From assembly GCF_002803515.1 (NCBI RefSeq), contig NZ_PHQX01000001.1:372001-436000 (forward strand): 64,000 bases of DNA. Direction: 5' to 3'. A model generated the notes under the pieces. It saw only the letters and a program-made list of their open reading frames with translations. It was not told where the DNA came from and made no database searches. Made by a program: the position numbers and the translations under genes. This document shows positions 54,371 to 62,655 of the stretch, in pieces (positions within the stretch are counted from its first letter, which is position 1; every line of letters starts with the position of its first letter). Origin of the DNA: Stenotrophomonas lactitubi (GTDB lineage: Bacteria; Pseudomonadota; Gammaproteobacteria; Xanthomonadales; Xanthomonadaceae).

Positions 54371-54450
54371 GCGTTTTTCGCTGGATCGCAGCGCGGGGTC
54401 TTCTATATTCGGCGCCGAGCGCTCCCCCCGGCGCGTGGAACCTGCTGCCG

Positions 54451-55635
54451 ATGACCCTTCCGTATTTCGTCCTGCCGGCTGCGGCCAGGCGCCTGCCCCG
54501 AACCTGGCGCCTGCCGCTGCTGTTGCTGGCCCTGGCGACCCTGCTGGCCGGCTGTGGCAAGGACGCGCCCAAACCAGGCGCCGCGACGCCGGAAGTGACC
54601 GTGCTGACGCTGCAGAACCAGTCGCTGGCGCTGGAGCAGGAGCTGCCGGGACGCACCATCGCCTCGCAGGAATCGGATGTACGCCCGCAGGTGGACGGGG
54701 TGCTGGTGAAGCGGCTGTTCGAGCAGGGGCAGCTGGTGAAGGCCGGGCAGCCCCTGTTCCAGATCGAGCCGGCGCTGTACCAGGCCGCCCTGAACGAGGC
54801 GCAGGCCAACCTGAAGACCGCCGAAGCGGCGGCCGTGACCGCGCGTCTGCGGGCGCAGCGGATGCAGGCGCTGGGCAAGGACCAGCTGGCCGCACGCCAG
54901 GACGTGGACGATGCCATCGCCAGTGGCCAGCAGGCCGCTGCGGCAGTGCAGGCTGCGCAGGCGGCGCGCGATACCGCCAGCACGCGGCTGGGTTTTGCCA
55001 CAGTCACCGCACCGATCGCCGGTCGCATCGGGCGCGCGCTGTTCACCCCCGGTGCGCTGGTGACGTCGGCGCAGGCCGACCCGCTGGCGCGGATCCAGCA
55101 GGTGGATCCGATGAACGTGGATATCACCCAGTCCAGCAACGAGTACCTGGCGCTGCGTCGTGCCATTGCCGAGGGTGGGGTGCAGGCCAACAGCGCGCCG
55201 GTGCGGCTGCGCTTGTCCGATGGCACCGACTACCCGCTGCCGGGCACGCTGGAGTTCGCCGACATCGATGTGCAGCAGGAGACCGGCAGCATCACCCTGC
55301 GTGCGCAGTTCCCCAACCCCGAAGGACAACTGCTGCCGGGCATGTACGTGCGCGCGCAGGTGGGCCAGGGCACGCAGCAGCAGGCGCTGCTGGTGCCGCA
55401 GTCGGCGGTGGACCGCAGTGCCAAGGGCGAGGCGCAGGCGTGGCTGGTGGACAAGGAGGGCAAGGCGCGGCTGCGTATCTTCCGCACCGCACGCGCGGTC
55501 GGCAACCAGTGGCTGGTGCTTGATGGCATCAGCGCCGGCGAGCAGGTGGTGGTGGCGGGGGCGCAGGGCCTTGCCGACGGCATGCCGGTGCGGGTGAAGC
55601 CCGCGCCCGTGGCCGCGCCGGCCGGAAAGGACTGA
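54451..55635 (+). CDS. RND efflux periplasmic adaptor lipoprotein
   Basis: 394 aa. Signal with lipobox L-L-A-G-C35 anchors it in the inner membrane; lipoyl/barrel-sandwich (SDVRPQVDGVLVKRLFEQGQ), alpha-hairpin (Q-A-A-L-N-E-A-Q-A-N-L-K) and beta-barrel/MP domains follow as in AcrA/MexA. ATG 54451 is selected for the signal; the frame is open far upstream but that run is antisense to the regulator genes. No outer-membrane channel gene follows, so it probably shares a TolC-like partner. Confidence 0.95.
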   Translation: MTLPYFVLPAAARRLPRTWRLPLLLLALATLLAGCGKDAPKPGAATPEVTVLTLQNQSLALEQELPGRTIASQESDVRPQVDGVLVKRLFEQGQLVKAGQPLFQIEPALYQAALNEAQANLKTAEAAAVTARLRAQRMQALGKDQLAARQDVDDAIASGQQAAAAVQAAQAARDTASTRLGFATVTAPIAGRIGRALFTPGALVTSAQADPLARIQQVDPMNVDITQSSNEYLALRRAIAEGGVQANSAPVRLRLSDGTDYPLPGTLEFADIDVQQETGSITLRAQFPNPEGQLLPGMYVRAQVGQGTQQQALLVPQSAVDRSAKGEAQAWLVDKEGKARLRIFRTARAVGNQWLVLDGISAGEQVVVAGAQGLADGMPVRVKPAPVAAPAGKD

Positions 55636-55639
55636 GCGC

Positions 55640-58600
55640 ATGCTGCCGCGCTTCTTCATCCACCGCCCCGTATTCGCTTGGGTACTGGCGATCTGCATCA
55701 TGGCGTTCGGCACGATTGCGGTGACCCAGCTGCCGGTCGAACAGTATCCGGACATCGCACCGCCGCAGGTCAACATCACCGCCAACTACACCGGCGCGTC
55801 TGCGCAGACGGTGGAAGACAGCGTCACCCAGGTGATCGAACAGCAGATCAAGGGCATCGACCACCTGCTGTATTTCTCTTCCACCAGCTCGTCTTCGGGG
55901 CAGGCGCGGATCACGGTCACCTTCGACCAGAGCGCCAACCCCGATATCGCCCAGGTGCAGGTGCAGAACAGCGTCAACCAGGCCATCAACCGCCTGCCGC
56001 AGGAAGTGCAGCAGCAGGGCGTGACCGTGGCCAAGTCGCAGGGCGACTCGCTGATGGTGGTGTCGCTGTACGACACCAGCCGGCGCATGGAGCGGGTGGA
56101 CGTTTCCGACTTCCTGGTCAGCAACGTGCAGGATCCGATCAGCCGCATTGCCGGCGTCGGCGAGATCAATGTGTTCGGTTCGGCCTATGCGATGCGGGTG
56201 TGGCTGGATCCGCACAAGCTGCGTGCCTACGACCTGATGCCGTCGGATGTGCGCAGTGCGATCCAGGCGCAGAACACCCAGGTCACGGCCGGTGAACTGG
56301 GGGCGCTGCCGTCCAGTGCGACGCAGAGCCTCAATGCCACCGTCACCGCGCAGTCGCGCCTGCAGACCCCGGAACAGTTCCGCGCGATCATCCTGCGCAC
56401 GCTGCCCAGTGGCGCGGCAGTGCACCTGGGCGATGTGGCGCGGGTCGAGATCGGCGCGGAGAATTACCAGACCAGCAGCTACCTCAACGGCTATCCGGCC
56501 GCAGGTTTCTCGGTGACCCTGGCCTCCGGCGCCAACGCGCTGGCCACCGCCGATGCAGTGCGCGCGGAGCTTGAGCGGCTGCGGCCTACGTTCCCGCCCG
56601 GGCTGCAGGTCGCCTATCCACGCGACAGCACGCCGTTCGTAAGGGTCTCCATCGAAGGGGTCATCCACACCCTGATCGAGGCGATCGTGCTGGTAGTGGT
56701 GGTGATGTTCCTGTTCCTGCAGAACGTGCGTGCCACCCTGATCCCGGCGATCACGGTGCCGGTGGTGCTGCTGGGTACTTTCGGCGTCCTCGCGGTGGCC
56801 GGCTTCACCATCAACACGCTGACCCTGTTTGCGATGGTGCTGGCCATCGGCCTGCTGGTCGATGATGCGATCGTGGTGGTGGAGAACGTGGAGCGCATCA
56901 TCCACGAAGAGCATCTGCCGCCACGCGAGGCGACCGAGAAGTCGATGGGCGAGATCACCGGTGCGCTGATCGGCATCACCGTGGTGCTCGGCGCGGTGTT
57001 CCTGCCGATGGCGCTGTTCGGTGGTTCCACCGGCATCATCTACCGGCAGTTCTCGATCACCATTGCATCTGCCATGGCGCTGTCGGCGCTGGTCGCGCTG
57101 ACCCTGACCCCGGCGCTGTGCGCGACCCTGCTCAAGCCTTCGTCGGCACAGAAGCCACCGGGGCGCTTCTTTGCTGCGTTCAATCGCGGCGTCGAACGCA
57201 GCCAGTCGGCCTACCAGAGCAGGCTGGGGGGCGTGGTGGCCCATCCGCGGCGCTGGATGGCGTTCTACCTGCTGCTGGTGATCGCCATGATTGCCTTGTA
57301 TGCGCGCATGCCGACCGGCTTCCTGCCGGTGGAGGACCAGGGCCAGGTGACCTTCCAGTTCTCCACGCCGGAAGGCACGCCGATGGCGCGCACGGAGGCG
57401 CTGGGTGAGCAGATCAGCCGCTACTTCATGGAGCATGAAAAGCAGAACCTGGACGTGGTGTTCGTGGTGGTCGGTCGCAACAATGCGGGTACCGGCCAGA
57501 ATGCGGGGCAGGGCTTCCTGGCTCTCAAACCCTGGGACGAGCGCAACGGCGACAACACTGCGGCGGCGATCATCGCGCGCGCCAATGCCTATTTCCGCAA
57601 GCTGCCCGATGCCAAGGTCAATGTACTCGCTCCGCCGGCCGTGCGTGGCCTGGGCCAGTCCAGCGGTTTCGAACTGTGGCTGCAGGACACCAGCGCGGCC
57701 GGTCGCGTGGCCTTGCAGGCGGCGCAGGAACAGGTGGTGCGCGCGGCCGGCGAAGATGATGGGCTCACGTCGGTGCGCTTGAACGGGCTGGGTGACAAGG
57801 CCGAGCTGCGGCTGGACATCGACCACGCCCAGGCCAGTGCGCTGGGTCTGGCCCAGGCCGACATCAATTCCACGCTGTCTGCCGCCTGGGGCGGCAGCTA
57901 CATCAATGATTTCCTGGACCGCGGTCGGGTCAAGCGTGTCTACATGCAGGGCGACCAGCCCTACCGCAGCGTGCCCGACGACATCGGTCAGTGGTATGTG
58001 CGCGGCGGCAACGGTCAGATGGCCTCGTTCGCCAGCTTCGCCAGCAGCCACTGGGCGCGTGGGCCGCAGCTGCAGCAGCGCTTCAACGGCCTGCCTGCGA
58101 TGCAGATCCAGGGCAGTGCGGCCGAAGGGCGCAGCTCGGGTGAAGCGATGCAGCGCATGCAGGCGCTGGTGGCCGATCAGCCTGGGTTCGATCTGCAATG
58201 GAGCGGGCTGTCCTACCAGGAACAACTGGCCAGCAACCAGACCCTGTACCTCTATGCCGCGTCGATCGCCTTCATCTTCCTGTGCCTGGCCGCGCTCTAC
58301 GAGAGCTGGACGGTTCCGGTGGCGGTGGTGCTGGTGATCCCGCTGGGCGTGATCGGCACGGTGCTGGCGACCACGGCTGCGGGCTTCGTCAATGACATCT
58401 ACTTCCAGGTGGGGTTGCTGACCACGATTGGACTATCGGCAAAGAACGCGATCCTGATCGTGGAGTTCGCCGAAGCGCGCTACCGCGCAGGTAGTTCGGC
58501 GGTGGAGGCGGCACTGCAGGGCGCGCGCCTGCGCCTGCGGCCGATCGTGATGACCTCGCTGGCCTTCGTGGCAGGCGTCATTCCGCTGGCATTGGCCACC

Positions 58601-58741
58601 GGCGCCGGCGCGGTCAGCCGCCGTGAGATCGGCATGAGCGTGATCGGCGGCATGCTCTCGGGAACGGTGCTGGCGGTGGTGCTGGTGCCGCTGTTCTTCG
58701 TGCTGGTACGGCGGCTGGGCAGGGCGCGGCCGGTGCACTGA
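55640..58741 (+). CDS. RND multidrug efflux permease (HAE1/AcrB family)
   Basis: 1033 aa, 12 TM helices and two large periplasmic loops. Proton-relay residues are present: D-D in GLLVDDAIVVVENVER (TM4), K in GLSAKNAILIVEF (TM10) and R in LRLRPIVMTSLAF. ATG 55640 lies 4 nt after the adaptor gene. I cannot match it to one of the named Sme pumps; the TCS-adaptor-pump order without an OMF resembles smeSyRy-smeYZ in design. Confidence 0.96.
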   Translation: MLPRFFIHRPVFAWVLAICIMAFGTIAVTQLPVEQYPDIAPPQVNITANYTGASAQTVEDSVTQVIEQQIKGIDHLLYFSSTSSSSGQARITVTFDQSANPDIAQVQVQNSVNQAINRLPQEVQQQGVTVAKSQGDSLMVVSLYDTSRRMERVDVSDFLVSNVQDPISRIAGVGEINVFGSAYAMRVWLDPHKLRAYDLMPSDVRSAIQAQNTQVTAGELGALPSSATQSLNATVTAQSRLQTPEQFRAIILRTLPSGAAVHLGDVARVEIGAENYQTSSYLNGYPAAGFSVTLASGANALATADAVRAELERLRPTFPPGLQVAYPRDSTPFVRVSIEGVIHTLIEAIVLVVVVMFLFLQNVRATLIPAITVPVVLLGTFGVLAVAGFTINTLTLFAMVLAIGLLVDDAIVVVENVERIIHEEHLPPREATEKSMGEITGALIGITVVLGAVFLPMALFGGSTGIIYRQFSITIASAMALSALVALTLTPALCATLLKPSSAQKPPGRFFAAFNRGVERSQSAYQSRLGGVVAHPRRWMAFYLLLVIAMIALYARMPTGFLPVEDQGQVTFQFSTPEGTPMARTEALGEQISRYFMEHEKQNLDVVFVVVGRNNAGTGQNAGQGFLALKPWDERNGDNTAAAIIARANAYFRKLPDAKVNVLAPPAVRGLGQSSGFELWLQDTSAAGRVALQAAQEQVVRAAGEDDGLTSVRLNGLGDKAELRLDIDHAQASALGLAQADINSTLSAAWGGSYINDFLDRGRVKRVYMQGDQPYRSVPDDIGQWYVRGGNGQMASFASFASSHWARGPQLQQRFNGLPAMQIQGSAAEGRSSGEAMQRMQALVADQPGFDLQWSGLSYQEQLASNQTLYLYAASIAFIFLCLAALYESWTVPVAVVLVIPLGVIGTVLATTAAGFVNDIYFQVGLLTTIGLSAKNAILIVEFAEARYRAGSSAVEAALQGARLRLRPIVMTSLAFVAGVIPLALATGAGAVSRREIGMSVIGGMLSGTVLAVVLVPLFFVLVRRLGRARPVH

Positions 58742-58844
58742 GGGCAGGGCCGCCAGCTGTCATCGGTATGCCGCAGCGCCATCACCCGGTCTTGGCCTGG
58801 GCATCGGTACGGTAGATCGTCCCCGCCCCCAACGGAGACCTGCC

Positions 58845-59021
58845 ATGTGGTTGCTCGACCGACTCTGGCCCCCGCGCCCTGTGCTGCCCGCCGAGACGCT
58901 GCCGCCTGCAGCGGACATGCCCTCGCGTCGAGCGCCGTTGAAGCGCCCGTTGCGCGTCGGCCGGGCCAGCATGGCGCCGTGGCAGAAGATCGCGCCGCCG
59001 CTGCGGCGCAGCCGGCACTAA
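58845..59021 (+). CDS. 58-aa basic, Pro/Arg-rich small protein
   Basis: MWLLDRLWPPRPVLP at the start and APWQKIAPPLRRSRH at the end. No similarity is recognised. GGAG (58834-58837) is 7 nt before the ATG, a better ribosome site than many real genes here, and the frame ends just where the convergent GFA gene ends (3-bp overlap). The amphipathic start and high positive charge suggest membrane or nucleic-acid contact, but a spurious frame is possible. Confidence 0.5.
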   Translation: MWLLDRLWPPRPVLPAETLPPAADMPSRRAPLKRPLRVGRASMAPWQKIAPPLRRSRH

Positions 59022-59422
59022 CCGGTACGGTCGGCGGGGTGGTTCACCCCGTCATTGACCGGAATCGTTCCCAGCGCGAACGGATCGATGCCTTCCAGGC
59101 AGGCCACGTTGTAGCCGTACTGGTCCGGGTTCGAGCGGCGGCGGTGGTGCGTGTAGATGCCACAGACGCCGCAGAAATAGTGCTCGGCCACGTGGGTGTT
59201 GAACTGGTACAGGCGCAGATGAGCCTGGCCGCGCACGATCTGCAGCCCGTCCCGTGCCACGCTGGCGGCGATGGCGCCGCGGCGCCGGCACATCGAACAA
59301 TCGCAGCGGCGCGGGTCGACGATGCCCTCGGGCAGGTCCAGCAGCAGCTCGACCGTGCCGCAATGACAACTGGCCCGGTGCTGCGCCTGCACGGCTACGC
59401 CGGCCACGGTGGTGATGCCCAT
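59018..59422 (-). CDS. GFA-family (CENP-V / Gfa) zinc protein
   Basis: 134 aa. Cysteine pattern of the family: S-C-H-C-G, C-D-C-S-M-C-R-R-R-G and Y-F-C-G-V-C-G-I-Y-T-H-H, binding two zincs. Prototype Gfa was linked to glutathione-formaldehyde adducts, but most members are of unknown activity and no formaldehyde gene is near. ATG 59422. Confidence 0.92.
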   Translation of the reverse strand: MGITTVAGVAVQAQHRASCHCGTVELLLDLPEGIVDPRRCDCSMCRRRGAIAASVARDGLQIVRGQAHLRLYQFNTHVAEHYFCGVCGIYTHHRRRSNPDQYGYNVACLEGIDPFALGTIPVNDGVNHPADRTG

Positions 59423-59552
59423 CTCTGCTCCCTGCGCGCCCTTGGTGGGTGCCAGTATGCCCCCCGGCCACGCCAGCCTGAACCGGTTGTAGATGTCGCC
59501 GTGAGGCGGCTTGTGGCTAACTATGCCGCCCCGGGACCTCGACAGGACGCCA

Positions 59553-60566
59553 GTGAAAGCCGCAGGACGATGGATGACAGGATGTGTGATGGTGCTGCTG
59601 GCGCTGTGGGTGGCCGGTCTGTTGACCTACCAGATGCCCGGGCCGGGCTGGCTGGGCGCCACCGCGGCGTTGCTGTGGCTGCTGGCCGCCGCCTGGGCGG
59701 CCTGGCAGGTGGCGCGCGGCCGTGGCACGCGCAGGCTGTGGGCGGCCTTTGCCGGCGCTCTGGCGCTTGCGGGGCTGTGGTGGCTGCTGCTGACCCCACG
59801 CCAGGACCGCGACTGGGCCGATGACGTGGCGCAGCGCCTGCACGTGGAATCCTTCGATGGCCGCCACGTGGTGCTGGACAACGTGCGCGATTTCACCTGG
59901 CGTACCGAGACCGACTACGACGCGCGCTGGGTGCGCCGCAGTTACGACCTCGACCAGCTGCGTTCGGCCGATCTGGTGCTGTCGTACTGGATGGGCCCGG
60001 CAATCGCCCACACCCTGATCTCGTTCGGATTCGAGGACGGGCGCCACCTGGTGTTCTCACTGGAAATCCGCAAGGAGCGCGGTGAATCGTTCTCGGCGCT
60101 GGGCGGCTTCTTCCGCAAGTTCGAGATGACCCTGGTCGCCTCCGAGGAAACCGACATCATCCGCACCCGCACCAACGCGCGCGGCGAGGATGTCTACCTG
60201 TACCGCCTGCACGGCATGGACCGCAACCAGCTCAAGACCCTGTTCGCTGCCTACATCGACCAGGCACGCCAGCTTGATGCTGCGCCCGGCTTCTACAACA
60301 CCCTGACCAGCAACTGCACCACGATCGTCTTCGATCTGGCGCGGCATATCGCCCCGCGCCTGCCGCTGGACTACCGGTTGCTGGCCTCGGGCTACCTGGC
60401 CGAGTACGCGCAGGAGGTGGGCGCGCTCACCCCCGGCGTGCCGTACGCCGAACTGCACGCCAAGGGCCGCATCACCGAGCGCGCGCTGAAGATGGCCCCC
60501 GACGATGATTTCTCCACCGTGATCCGCCAGGGCATCCCCGGCACCGAGCAGGACCCGCAGCAATGA
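59553..60566 (+). CDS. DUF4105 (Lnb N-terminal-like) membrane protein
   Basis: 337 aa from the GTG at 59553, chosen because AGGA precedes it by 5 nt and a basic segment then leads straight into the helices (earlier TTG 59511 / ATG 59523 have no site). Two or three TM helices to about residue 75, then the periplasmic DUF4105 domain with NCTTIVFDLARH, whose Cys matches the catalytic position in Lnb lipoprotein intramolecular acyltransferase. Stop/start overlap of 4 nt with the next gene. Confidence 0.85.
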   Translation: MKAAGRWMTGCVMVLLALWVAGLLTYQMPGPGWLGATAALLWLLAAAWAAWQVARGRGTRRLWAAFAGALALAGLWWLLLTPRQDRDWADDVAQRLHVESFDGRHVVLDNVRDFTWRTETDYDARWVRRSYDLDQLRSADLVLSYWMGPAIAHTLISFGFEDGRHLVFSLEIRKERGESFSALGGFFRKFEMTLVASEETDIIRTRTNARGEDVYLYRLHGMDRNQLKTLFAAYIDQARQLDAAPGFYNTLTSNCTTIVFDLARHIAPRLPLDYRLLASGYLAEYAQEVGALTPGVPYAELHAKGRITERALKMAPDDDFSTVIRQGIPGTEQDPQQ

Positions 60567-62605
60567 CCCCGATGATCCCGTTCCGCTGGCAGCGCGTGCT
60601 GCCGGCGCTGTTGGCTGCCTTCCTGCTGCTGGGTGGCAGCGGCTGCGCGATGGTCACCGTCAAGCAGGTGGCGTCCAGCGATTACCTGGTCAACAAGCGT
60701 GCCGACGTGCTCAACACCGGCAAGCTCAGCCCCGCCTCGCGCGAGACGCTGAGTGCGGCCGGGCTGGACGAATCGCAGTGCGAGAAGGACTTCCTGGTCT
60801 GCCGCAGCACGCTGTTGATGACCGATGACCTCAACGTCGAGCAGCGCTTGTCGACGCTGTCCGAGTTGTGGGTGAAGGCCGCTCTGGCACTGACGCCGAA
60901 GAAGCAGGCGGCCAACGAGCCGCCGATGAGCGATGCGGCGCTGGATGCGTGGCTGGAGGCGGCGCGCTATGGCTACGCCTATCTGTTCTACAGCGGACGC
61001 TCGCCCTCCGATCGTGCGTTCGAGGACCGGCAGACGCAGGTGCGCGATTACTACAACTACGCTGCCGAGAAGGCCGCCGTGGTGTTGTTCGCGCGCGCCC
61101 GCGCCGCCGCATTGGCCGGCGAGGACTACACCAAGCCGGTGTCGGCAGGCAGCTGGACGCTGGCTTCCGATTTCCAGCGGCTGTCGCTGAAGAGCATTCC
61201 CAAGCAGCTGGTGCCGGCAGGCACCGTCAGCTTCGTCGGCATGCGCAGCACCTATCGCCGCGATGGTTTCGGCGCCGAACTGGTGATGGTGATGGACCCG
61301 CCGAAGCTGGTGGTGCCGGTGGTCGCCGCGGAAGGGCCGAAGGCCGAAACGGCACAGGCGCAGGCCACGAAGGACGAGCAGGAGGAGGGCGTCCGTCGCG
61401 GACGCCGCCACCAGCACGACGATTCGGTGCCCGAGTACAGCGAGATGTCCTCGATCAACGTTACCGCATTGCTGCGTTTTGAAGGCAACACGCTGGAGGA
61501 CGTGATGCGCACCCGCCAGGTGCTGCTGGATGGCTATTCGCCGGAGGCGACCGAGCGCATCACCCTGCATGGCGAAGAGGTGCCGCTGGCGGGCAACTTC
61601 ACCGCCGCCTACGGCCTGTGGCTGGCGCAGAGCGGGTTCGCCACGCAGTCGCTGCGTACCCTGTTCGGCATGAGCGAGGGCATCGGCGAGCCGCACATCT
61701 ACCTGATGCAGCCATGGGATCCGAACCGCCGCATCATCTTCATGCTGCATGGCCTGGGCAGCAGCCCGGAAGCCTGGGTGAACCTGGCCAACGAGATCAT
61801 GGGTGACCCTGAACTGCGCCGCGAGTTCCAGGTGTGGCAGGTGTACTACCCGACCAATGCGCCGATCGCGCTGAACCGCTATGAGATCGCCAACGCATTC
61901 AACGACACGCTGAAGCACTTCGACCCCAACAACAGCACGCGTGCGTCCAAGGACATGGTCTACATCGGCCACAGCATGGGCGGCGTACTGGCGCGGCTGC
62001 TGGTCAGCGACTCTGGCGACGTGCTGTGGAACGATCTACTGGCCAACTATGACCTGAAGGGCGAACGCCTGAAGCGGGTGCAGTCCAAGCTGGGGCCGCT
62101 GCTGCACTTCAAGGCCGAACCGAACGTGGAGCGTGCGATCTTCATCGCAGCCCCGCACCAGGGCACGGACATCGCCGGCAACAAGGTCGGTCGCCTGATC
62201 GGCCGCCTCGTTCGCCTGCCGCTGACCATCCTCGGCAAGTTCGAGGATGTGTTCCTGGCCTTGGCGCAGGCCGAGCAGCAGGTGGATGGCACGGCCAAGC
62301 CGAAGATCCCCAACAGCATCGACAACCTCAAGGCCAGCGACCCGTTCGTGAAAGCCGCTGCGCAGCTTCCGATCACGCCGGGCCTGAAGTACCACTCGAT
62401 CATCGCCCAGCGCAAGCCGGAACTGCCGGTGGAGAAGTCCGATGATGGGCTGGTGCCGTACTGGAGTTCGCACCTGCCCGGCGCGCTGTCGGAGAAGGTG
62501 ATCATTTCCGGTCACAGCGTGCAGGAAACCCCGCAGGCGGTGCTGGAAGTGCGCCGCATCCTGCACCAGGACATCGATGAAGTGGGCACGGTGGCGAAGC
62601 CCTGA
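60563..62605 (+). CDS. Alpha/beta-hydrolase lipoprotein (esterase/lipase type)
   Basis: 680 aa. Signal ending L-L-G-G-S-G-C (weak lipobox, C at about 28). An N-terminal 350-residue domain of unknown type precedes the hydrolase: oxyanion loop FMLHGLGSSPEAW, nucleophile S471 in GHSMGGVLARLL, acid in KSDDGLVPY and His in ISGHSVQETP. ATGA overlap with the DUF4105 gene implies coupled function, perhaps acting on lipoprotein or phospholipid acyl chains at the envelope (inference). Confidence 0.88.
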   Translation: MTPMIPFRWQRVLPALLAAFLLLGGSGCAMVTVKQVASSDYLVNKRADVLNTGKLSPASRETLSAAGLDESQCEKDFLVCRSTLLMTDDLNVEQRLSTLSELWVKAALALTPKKQAANEPPMSDAALDAWLEAARYGYAYLFYSGRSPSDRAFEDRQTQVRDYYNYAAEKAAVVLFARARAAALAGEDYTKPVSAGSWTLASDFQRLSLKSIPKQLVPAGTVSFVGMRSTYRRDGFGAELVMVMDPPKLVVPVVAAEGPKAETAQAQATKDEQEEGVRRGRRHQHDDSVPEYSEMSSINVTALLRFEGNTLEDVMRTRQVLLDGYSPEATERITLHGEEVPLAGNFTAAYGLWLAQSGFATQSLRTLFGMSEGIGEPHIYLMQPWDPNRRIIFMLHGLGSSPEAWVNLANEIMGDPELRREFQVWQVYYPTNAPIALNRYEIANAFNDTLKHFDPNNSTRASKDMVYIGHSMGGVLARLLVSDSGDVLWNDLLANYDLKGERLKRVQSKLGPLLHFKAEPNVERAIFIAAPHQGTDIAGNKVGRLIGRLVRLPLTILGKFEDVFLALAQAEQQVDGTAKPKIPNSIDNLKASDPFVKAAAQLPITPGLKYHSIIAQRKPELPVEKSDDGLVPYWSSHLPGALSEKVIISGHSVQETPQAVLEVRRILHQDIDEVGTVAKP

Positions 62606-62612
62606 TCGCGGC

Positions 62613-62655
62613 GTCCGCCGGGCGTGCCCCGGCGGAACCCGCGGCGTGTCTACAC
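62613..62655. terminator. Hairpin between convergent hydrolase and MFS genes
   Basis: CCGCCGGG-CGTG-CCCCGGCGG (62615-62635); read on the minus strand a GTAG precedes it (CTAC at 62650 on plus), so it may be a degenerate SMAG unit that also ends transcripts. Confidence 0.5.

Noticed and set aside
55529..58225. 898-codon minus-strand frame opposite the RND permease
   Set aside because: His/Arg/Gln-rich antisense text; the plus strand carries all AcrB landmarks.
44000..58800. Prophage or integrative island spanning the accessory region
   Set aside because: No integrase, phage structural gene, conjugation gene or flanking direct repeat was seen; the mixture fits ordinary chromosomal turnover.
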